A DNA stretch of 64,000 nt, from positions 130,102-194,101 of the forward strand of contig JAAVHX010000017.1 in NCBI GenBank assembly GCA_014799475.1. The letters are read 5' to 3'. The number at the start of each line of letters is the position of its first letter. The stretch's first letter is position 1. Made by a program: the position numbers and the translations under genes. The notes below the pieces were generated by a model. The model was given only the letters and a program-made list of their open reading frames with translations, was not told the DNA's origin and searched no databases. Below are positions 56,995 to 64,000 of this stretch, one piece after another. The DNA comes from Clostridiales bacterium. Lineage in GTDB: Bacteria; Bacillota; Clostridia; Oscillospirales; Oscillospiraceae.

Positions 56995-59900
56995 TCAATT
57001 TTCTGTGGCTGCCCGGCTGTCCAGAACCTGCTGAATCGTTGCCTTCAGCTTATCGATCTGAACCGGCTTCGCGATATGGGCGTCCATACCGGAGTCAATG
57101 GCGTCCCGCACATCGTCCACAAAGGCGTTTGCCGTCATGGCAATGATGGGTATGGTCTGCGCGAAAGGATGGCCGCTTGCCCGGATTGCCCTTGTGGCTT
57201 CGTAGCCATTCATCTCCGGCATCTGTATGTCCATCAGGATCAGATCATACCGGTCAGGCGCGTCCATGAATTTCTCCACGGCCTGCTGACCGTTGTAGGC
57301 GGTGTCACATTCGGCGCCCAGGGTGCTGAGGATTTTGACCAGAATGATCCGGTTGACCTCAATATCGTCCACGACCAGGATGTGCATCCCCTTGACCACA
57401 TCGGACTCCTGGCGCTTGGCCTCCTTTGCGCGGCCCATCATGAGGCGGACGGCCTCTTTAAAGGTGCTCATGAAGAACGGCTTTGGCATGAAGTGGTTTA
57501 CGCCGATCTCCACGGCCTCCTGCTCGATCTCCCTCCAGTCGTAGGCAGTCAGCAGCAGGATGGGGGTCTTGCTGTCGTTCCGGATCAGACGGGCGGTTTC
57601 CAGACCGTTCAGCCCAGGCATCTTCCAATCCAGCAGGATCAAATCGTAGGGCTGCCCCGTCTCCTGGGCCTCGCGCACCATCTGGACGGCGCGCTCACCC
57701 CCAACGGCATAGTCCGTGGACACGCCCACGGCCGCCATCGCCTTGACGACATTGCGGCAAACCTCCTCGTCGTCGTCCACCACGATCATCCGAGCGATAT
57801 GGTGATCGATCCAGAAGTTGGGATCGTTCTCCTGCTCCTGTATGCGCAGTTCCAGCTCGACAACGAAGGTGCTTCCCTCGCCTAATTTGCTGTCCACTTT
57901 GATGCTGCCGCCCATCAGATCCACCAAGCGCTTGGTGATGGGCATCCCCAGGCCGGTGCCTTGGGTCTCTTGGGTGGCCTTGGTATCCTCCCGGGTGAAG
58001 GGGTCAAAAATCACCTTCAGATAATCCTCGCTCATGCCCAGGCCGTTGTCGCTGACGGTAAAGCGGATGCGGCTGTAATTGTCCACCACCTGGGGCAGCT
58101 CCTCCACCCGCATCTCAATGGCTCCGTTCTCCGGCGTATATTTCACGGCGTTGGACAGCAGATTGATGAGGATCTGATTGATCCTCACCTTATCGCCCAG
58201 CAGGTGCTCGAACTTCAGGCGGGAAGTGAAGATTTCAAAGGTCTGCTTCTTCGCTTTGGCCTGGGGCAGGATGATCGTGTTGATCTCTGCAATGATCTCG
58301 GCCAGATCCATCTCAGCCAGGCTCAGCGTGGTGCTGCCGCTTTCGATCTTGTTCATGTCCAGCACGTCGTTGATGAGGCCCAGCAGATGCTGGCTGGCGG
58401 CGTCAATGCGCCCGATGTATTCTCTGACCGTCTCCGGATGATCCGCCTCGTCCTTCATCAGGGCCAGGAACCCGATGATGGCGTTCATGGGGGTGCGGAT
58501 GTCGTGGCTCATGCTGCTCAGGAAGGCGGTCTTGGCCTCGCTTGCGGCCTGGGCCATGTGCAGGGCGTCCTCCAGGGCCGCCTTCTGCTTCTGTTCCTTG
58601 CGGACGATCTCGTCAATATTCCGGAATCCGGCCAGCACAATGGGCGCTGTCTGGCCCTCCACCTGGTGCGCCACATAGGTAAACTGGTAATCGTGAACTT
58701 CCTCGCCATCCCGGACGCGGTAGGTTCCCGTATACTCCGGGCTGGAGGCCAGCGCTTCCCGAACCCGTTCCAGGGAAAGCGACTCCGTCATATAGTCTTT
58801 ATCCTCATCAAAGACTCGGTTTTCAATGTACAGGCGCACGATCTCATCATATTGGAACGCCTCATCCTTCTTCCAGCCCACCCCGAGGGGCTGATAGCCG
58901 GCCTCCTTCACCACCCGGACGGCGGCGGTCTTCACGTTCAGTGAATAGACGTTCAGGTAATCCCGGCTCAGGGCGTTGACGATCGCCAGCTGTTCCTCCA
59001 ATTCCTGTTTGGACTGTTCTGTCATCTGGAGGCGCATATTGTTCCACCAGGAGCGCAGATAAAAGAAGACGATCACAACGATGGCCAGGGCGGCCAGCGC
59101 GGACAGCAGGAGGATCATCGCTGGGTGGGCGGCCATATATTGGAGGAAGGCCACATTTTCCGGCGTACCGGCGGTATACTCGGTGATCAGCCGGCTGAGC
59201 ACATCATCCGGCACCTGCTGGATGCACTTGTTCAGGATGTTGACAAGCTCATGGTCGCCGCTGGCGGGGATATACATATTGAATACGATCTGATCGGAAT
59301 CAAGTATGCGGAACCGAAGGGAATTTGTGGTGTCGCTGTTCACAAAGCACTGCGCCGCATGGGTACGCATAAAGGCGGCGTCCGTTTTCCCCTCCAAAAC
59401 GGCTTGTATCACCTCTTCCTGGCTTGAACAGGGCAGGATGCGGGCGCCTTTGAACTCCTCATACTCCAAGGGCAGACCCACCAGACCCTCCAGCACGGCC
59501 AGGGACGAGACTGGCCCGCTGTGATTCTTACGAGTTATCAGGGCTGTACCCGTATTCATATAGGTGTTGGTCAGAAATCCGCCGCTGGCATATTCCTTTT
59601 CCGTGGCGGCGGACTGCTGCCAATCGATCACCACATCCACGCCGCCGCTCTCTATGAGCTGTTCGTATTCCGCGTTGTCCTTCGGCACGATCATCTCATA
59701 GGGCAGTTCGGCTATCTGCATCAGACTGTCAAAGAACCGCGGCTGGATCCCCTTCAGCTCTCCGCCCTCCGCGTAGGAATAGGGCTTCCGGCCGGGCATA
59801 GCCGTTACAGTGATCCGCTTCTCCCCGGAACGCACCGCCTCTATGTAATCCAGTTCCCGCTGAGTAAAGTCAATACTGCTGGGGGAGGACACACCGTTTC

Positions 59901-60690
59901 CATAATATTTGTTGTACAGATTGTTCGCCCAGTAGTCTCCCTCGTGGAGATTCATCTGAGAGAGGGCATAGTTGATCTCATCCAGAAGCTCCTGGTCGTC
60001 CTTCCGTGTGATGGCATAGAAATAGTCGATGTGGGTGGTATCCAGGACTCTCTCGCCCTGCGCCCGGCGCAGGTTGCTGGTAAGGATCGCGTCAATCTCG
60101 CCGCTCTGGAGCGCCTCCTCCAGCTCACTGGAGTACTCGTATTCCCGGGTCTGATAGGTAAAGCCGTTCTCCTCCGCAAAAGTGGGCAGGGTCCGGTTCT
60201 GACTGCTGCCGGACAACAATCCCACTGTCATGCCGTCGTATGTGCTGTAATCTCCGGAGATGATGTCTGCGTTGTCCTCCCGGACGGACAGCACCGTGCT
60301 GTTGCGTTCAATGGAATCGGAGAACCCGAAGAGCTCCGTCCGCTCCCGGGTCTTTCTGGCGGAGGTCACCACATCGATCTCACCGTTCAGCAGCATGGAC
60401 TGCATTTCCTCCCAGGTGTTGTCATAGCCGACAAACTCGAAATTCAAATGGGAGTACTGGGAGATCAGATTCAGCAATTCAATGCCGTAGCCGGTGTAGT
60501 TGCCATCGTCGTCCTTCATGTGGTAGCCGTCAAAGAAGAAAATGCCCGCTTTCACCGTTCGGTTATTTGCCGGTGCTTCTGCGGCTGTGGCCGGGATGCT
60601 GGATGAGAGCAGCACAAAGCATAGAAACAGCGTGAGGATTTGTCTGACATATGGCTGGTTGAGCAGATGCTTCTTGCGTTTTCTGTTCAT
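56995..60690 (-). CDS. BvgS/EvgS-type hybrid histidine kinase (two periplasmic-binding-like domains-TM-HisKA-HATPase-REC-REC)
   Basis: Two SBP_bac_3-like modules (VKAGIFFFDGYHMKDDDGNYTGYGIELLNLI... and ITVTAMPGRKPYSYAEGGELKGIQPRFFDSLM...), TM, SMSHDIRTPMNAIIGF, LILLDWKMP, LILMDIQMP. Confidence 0.93.
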   Translation of the reverse strand: MNRKRKKHLLNQPYVRQILTLFLCFVLLSSSIPATAAEAPANNRTVKAGIFFFDGYHMKDDDGNYTGYGIELLNLISQYSHLNFEFVGYDNTWEEMQSMLLNGEIDVVTSARKTRERTELFGFSDSIERNSTVLSVREDNADIISGDYSTYDGMTVGLLSGSSQNRTLPTFAEENGFTYQTREYEYSSELEEALQSGEIDAILTSNLRRAQGERVLDTTHIDYFYAITRKDDQELLDEINYALSQMNLHEGDYWANNLYNKYYGNGVSSPSSIDFTQRELDYIEAVRSGEKRITVTAMPGRKPYSYAEGGELKGIQPRFFDSLMQIAELPYEMIVPKDNAEYEQLIESGGVDVVIDWQQSAATEKEYASGGFLTNTYMNTGTALITRKNHSGPVSSLAVLEGLVGLPLEYEEFKGARILPCSSQEEVIQAVLEGKTDAAFMRTHAAQCFVNSDTTNSLRFRILDSDQIVFNMYIPASGDHELVNILNKCIQQVPDDVLSRLITEYTAGTPENVAFLQYMAAHPAMILLLSALAALAIVVIVFFYLRSWWNNMRLQMTEQSKQELEEQLAIVNALSRDYLNVYSLNVKTAAVRVVKEAGYQPLGVGWKKDEAFQYDEIVRLYIENRVFDEDKDYMTESLSLERVREALASSPEYTGTYRVRDGEEVHDYQFTYVAHQVEGQTAPIVLAGFRNIDEIVRKEQKQKAALEDALHMAQAASEAKTAFLSSMSHDIRTPMNAIIGFLALMKDEADHPETVREYIGRIDAASQHLLGLINDVLDMNKIESGSTTLSLAEMDLAEIIAEINTIILPQAKAKKQTFEIFTSRLKFEHLLGDKVRINQILINLLSNAVKYTPENGAIEMRVEELPQVVDNYSRIRFTVSDNGLGMSEDYLKVIFDPFTREDTKATQETQGTGLGMPITKRLVDLMGGSIKVDSKLGEGSTFVVELELRIQEQENDPNFWIDHHIARMIVVDDDEEVCRNVVKAMAAVGVSTDYAVGGERAVQMVREAQETGQPYDLILLDWKMPGLNGLETARLIRNDSKTPILLLTAYDWREIEQEAVEIGVNHFMPKPFFMSTFKEAVRLMMGRAKEAKRQESDVVKGMHILVVDDIEVNRIILVKILSTLGAECDTAYNGQQAVEKFMDAPDRYDLILMDIQMPEMNGYEATRAIRASGHPFAQTIPIIAMTANAFVDDVRDAIDSGMDAHIAKPVQIDKLKATIQQVLDSRAATEN

Positions 60691-60739
60691 TGTCTCATGT
60701 CCCTTTTCTGTTCATCTTAGAATCTGTATTCATAAGCAG

Positions 60740-60772
60740 GGCTGTGGCCTTTTTACAGTCACAGCCCTGCTG
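60740..60772 (-). terminator. intrinsic terminator-like hairpin downstream of 60820-63225 kinase gene
   Basis: cagggctgtg...cacagccctg. Confidence 0.6.
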
Positions 60773-60819
60773 TATATAAATACTTCGCCGTGGTGCCGCG
60801 CCTGATGCGGAGCCCTTCA

Positions 60820-63225
60820 TCACATTGCCCGTGTGCCCTTATGCTCCAGCACATCGCGGATGGTGCTCTCCAGACGGTCAAGTCCGATGGGTTTCGCCAC
60901 ATGGGCGTCCATCCCGGCGTCCAGAGCGGCCCGGATATCGTCCACAAACGCATTGGCTGTCATCGCGATGATGGGCACGGTCTTGGCCGATGGGTGATCT
61001 GCCGCGCGGATCGCCTGGGTCGCCTCGTGGCCGTTAAGGTAAGGCATCTGCACATCCATCAGGATGAGGTCGTACTCGCCGGGCCTGGAGGCTATGAACT
61101 TCTCCACCGCCTCCTGCCCATTCTCCGCCGTGTCGCATTTCGCACCCAAGGCAGTCATGATCTTCACCAAGATCATCCGGTTGACGTCGATGTCATCCAC
61201 CACAAGCACATATCTGCCCTTTACAATGCTCTCTCCGGCGGCAGCCGGAGCCTTCTTCTCCTCCGAGCCCATCATCCGCTGTACAGCCTCCTGGAAGTTC
61301 CTCATGAAAAAGGGCTTGGACAGGAAGTATTTGATCCCTGCCGCCGCGGCCTCCGCCTCAATGTCCGCCCAGTCGTAGGCGGTGAAGAGCAGGATGGGAG
61401 TATCCGCTGTAGAATTGAGCCGGATCAGTCGGGCCGTGGCCAGACCGTCCAGATCGGGCATCTTCCAGTCCATCAGAACCAGATCGTAGGGCCGGCCATC
61501 CTCCTGTGCGTTTTGGAGCATTTCAATGGTTCTCGCGCCATCGTTGGCATACTGGACGTCCACCCCTGTCCCTGCCATCTTCCGAACGATGTCGCGGCAA
61601 ATGTCCGCATCATCGTCCACAATGAGCAGACGCCGTATATTGTGTTCCGCCCAAAACCGCAGGCCATCGTTCCTGTCCTCTTGGATGCGCAGCTCCAGTT
61701 CGACCTCGAAGATACTGCCCGCGCCCACAGCGCTTGTCACTCTGATCGAGCCATCCATCAAATCCACCAGACTCTTTGTGATGGCCATGCCCATACCCGA
61801 GCCCTGCATCTTGTTCCACGCTGTACTCTGCTGGCGGGCAAAGGGGGTAAAGATAGCTTTCTGGCACTCCTCGCTCATACCCTGACCGTTATCGCTGACA
61901 GCAAAGCGGATGCGGGCGTACTCCTTATCTACCTGGGGCAGCTCGGTGACCCACATTTTGATCTTGCCGCCGGTCTGCGTATATTTCACCGCGTTAGACA
62001 GGATATTGGTCAATATCTGGCTGATGCGCAGCTTATCGCCCAGCAGATCCTCATGGATCAGGCTGACGGTAAATATCTCAAAGCTCTGATACTTGGCCTT
62101 GGCCTGGGGGCGGATGATGGTGTTGAGTTCATCCATCAGATCTGCCAGGTTCAGCTCAGAGATGCTTAAGGCGGCCTTACCGCTCTCCATCCGGCTCATA
62201 TCCAGCACATCGTTGAGCAAACCCATTAGGTGCTGGCCGGCGGCGGATATCTTCTGAGCGTATTCCAGCACACTGGCCGGATTGCTGGCCTCCTCGCGCA
62301 ACAGGGCGGAAAACCCCATGATAGCGTTCATGGGGGTACGGATATCATGGCTGACGTTGCTCAAAAAGGTGCTCTTTGCCTTGTTTGCCACCTGCGCCAT
62401 CTCCAGCGCCCGACCTAACTCTTCCCGGCTTTTCTGCTCCCTGGTTCGGTCAGAGATATACACCATGTTCTTTTTGGCACCCTGTACGGATACACAGTAC
62501 ACACTCTCACGGAACCACTTTTCCTCGCCGGTCTTTTGGTCGATCCGCTTCGTCTCCATGGGCTCAAGCGCCATGCCCGGTTCCAGGGCCATCAGGCCTT
62601 CGTTTCCCACCTCATACCCAGTAATGTATTCGGCGTGCCCGATGGCCCATGCGTCATTCAAAATATCCTCCGCGGAGACGCCCAGCACTCGCTCGACATT
62701 GGGGGTGACAAACTCCACCGTCGTCCCTGTCTCATTCAGTATTAGATAGACGTCATCTACATTGTCGGACAGGAAGGCGGAAAATATCTTAAACAGCTGT
62801 TCCTGATACTCGATTTCCCGGCCTTTCTCCTCCCATCCCAACCGATCCTGCAGCTTATCCATCATCAGGATCTGCTGCCGCTTTTCAAAACGGAACCGAA
62901 CCTCTGCCGCGGACATGGGCACAGTCCAGATATCCGTCACGCTCCCACCGATTTCGGCCAGCGCGGCCACCTGCGTCTGTCCGGCCAGCAGGATCAGCTC
63001 TGCCCCCGCCCTTTTTCCGGCGGTCAGCACCGGCAGAGTCTTTCCGGCATCCATGCCCCGCAGATCCGCAAAAATCACGTCCGCCTGTGCCAGCAGCGCC
63101 GTATCCGGCTCCACGCTCTCCGCAAAGGTATGTGTAAAATGCTCCAGCGGGGGCGCCTCCTTGATTCGTGCCCATATGTCCTGCTGCCCGCCAATCAAAT
63201 AAAACTGTATATGATAATGGCGCAA
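60820..63225 (-). CDS. cytoplasmic hybrid histidine kinase (pseudo-receiver-PAS-HisKA-HATPase-REC-REC)
   Basis: NVSHDIRTPMNAIMGF; LVLMDWKMP, LILMDVQMP; N-term MRHYHIQFYLIG domain. Confidence 0.93.
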   Translation of the reverse strand: MRHYHIQFYLIGGQQDIWARIKEAPPLEHFTHTFAESVEPDTALLAQADVIFADLRGMDAGKTLPVLTAGKRAGAELILLAGQTQVAALAEIGGSVTDIWTVPMSAAEVRFRFEKRQQILMMDKLQDRLGWEEKGREIEYQEQLFKIFSAFLSDNVDDVYLILNETGTTVEFVTPNVERVLGVSAEDILNDAWAIGHAEYITGYEVGNEGLMALEPGMALEPMETKRIDQKTGEEKWFRESVYCVSVQGAKKNMVYISDRTREQKSREELGRALEMAQVANKAKSTFLSNVSHDIRTPMNAIMGFSALLREEASNPASVLEYAQKISAAGQHLMGLLNDVLDMSRMESGKAALSISELNLADLMDELNTIIRPQAKAKYQSFEIFTVSLIHEDLLGDKLRISQILTNILSNAVKYTQTGGKIKMWVTELPQVDKEYARIRFAVSDNGQGMSEECQKAIFTPFARQQSTAWNKMQGSGMGMAITKSLVDLMDGSIRVTSAVGAGSIFEVELELRIQEDRNDGLRFWAEHNIRRLLIVDDDADICRDIVRKMAGTGVDVQYANDGARTIEMLQNAQEDGRPYDLVLMDWKMPDLDGLATARLIRLNSTADTPILLFTAYDWADIEAEAAAAGIKYFLSKPFFMRNFQEAVQRMMGSEEKKAPAAAGESIVKGRYVLVVDDIDVNRMILVKIMTALGAKCDTAENGQEAVEKFIASRPGEYDLILMDVQMPYLNGHEATQAIRAADHPSAKTVPIIAMTANAFVDDIRAALDAGMDAHVAKPIGLDRLESTIRDVLEHKGTRAM

Positions 63226-63266
63226 GGTTTACCCCCCTCATTGGAATTTCCGGTATTCCCAGAAAG

Positions 63267-63301
63267 GATCCGATCCCTATATCCCAGAAAAGGATCGGAT
63301 C
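63267..63301. terminator. inverted repeat, possible terminator between HD-GYP and kinase genes
   Basis: gatccgatcc...ggatcggatc perfect 10-bp inverted repeat. Confidence 0.45.
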
Positions 63302-63311
63302 GTCCGGCCTG

Positions 63312-64000
63312 TCACCGGGTGGCTACCGTCTCTTCGAGTTCCCGGTAAAATTCGAAGAGCTGCTCCTCCACGCTGCAAAAACTGTCCAGCAAGCGGGGGT
63401 TGAACTGGCCGCACTGCCCGGTCAGGATCATCTCGAGCACTTTCTCCCTGGGGAACGGCGGCTTGTAGACCCGCCTGCAGCTCAACGCATCGTAAACATC
63501 GGCCAGGGCGACCACCTGCGACCACGGAGAAATGGCGTCCCCCGCCAGCCCGTCCGGATAGCCTTTCCCGTCCCACCGCTCATGATGGTGCCGGGCGATG
63601 TCGCAGGCATAGTCGTAGATCCCACTGTCCTGCAGCTGGGGGATGCGCTCCAGGATGCTCACACCCTGTGTGGTGTGGCTTTTCATGACCTCGAACTCCT
63701 CGTCGGTAAGCTTTCCCGGTTTGCAGAGCACAGCGTCCGGAATGGTGATCTTTCCTACATCGTGCATGATGGAGGCCAGGGTGATGTTCTCGATCTCTTC
63801 CTGGGTCAGATCCATCCCGAACTCGGTGTTTTCCAGTATTACCCGTGTAATGGCGCTGATCCGCTGGACGTGTCCGCCGGACTCCTCGTTTCGGAACTCG
63901 ATTGCTGTGGCCAGCGCCTCGATCATCCCCTGATTGAGCTCAATGATCTTCTTCTGCTGCTTCAACAGCTCGATGTTCTGGCTTTCCACCACGCCGCTCA
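63312..64000 (-). CDS. HD-GYP domain protein (5' end beyond window; probable response regulator)
   Basis: SGGHVQRIS...MHDVGKITIPDAVLCKPGKLTDEEFEVMKSHT..GVSIL...ARHHHERWDGKGYPDGLAG; frame open to window edge. Confidence 0.9.
   Translation of the reverse strand, partial: SGVVESQNIELLKQQKKIIELNQGMIEALATAIEFRNEESGGHVQRISAITRVILENTEFGMDLTQEEIENITLASIMHDVGKITIPDAVLCKPGKLTDEEFEVMKSHTTQGVSILERIPQLQDSGIYDYACDIARHHHERWDGKGYPDGLAGDAISPWSQVVALADVYDALSCRRVYKPPFPREKVLEMILTGQCGQFNPRLLDSFCSVEEQLFEFYRELEETVATR

Overview
Window from a GC-rich Firmicutes-type chromosome, probably an Oscillospiraceae-like gut clostridium (inferred from gene content only). No database search was run; all product names come from reading the translations.

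(1) 1-9.6 kb: right end of a degenerate Myoviridae-type prophage. A replication module is joined directly to a PBSX-like baseplate, tail-fibre and lysis module. The prophage is inserted inside feoB, whose 3' part resumes at about 9.6 kb.

(2) 11.5-25.9 kb: ordinary genes (O-antigen-ligase-like protein, metK with a SAM-I riboswitch, MATE transporters, PadR/DUF2812). It also contains a heterodimeric ABC exporter preceded by a promoter, a 29-codon leader ORF and an intrinsic terminator, which suggests attenuation.

(3) 25.9-37.1 kb: a minus-strand cell-envelope region. It has lic-like choline genes (choline kinase, cytidylyltransferase, BCCT transporter), an unusual YidC-CDP-glycerol glycerophosphotransferase fusion, two sulfatase/LTA-synthase-superfamily membrane enzymes and an acyltransferase.

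(4) 37-46 kb: PRTase-like protein, P-loop kinase, TraX, a sugar ABC transporter with LacI regulator, and a chimeric AbrB remnant.

(5) 46.2-64 kb: four paralogous hybrid histidine kinases with tandem receivers, interleaved with two HD-domain proteins. Three of the kinases share an N-terminal domain that looks like a degenerate receiver.

The strongest candidates for new biology are the YidC-glycerophosphotransferase/choline envelope cluster and the pseudo-receiver hybrid-kinase/HD cluster.
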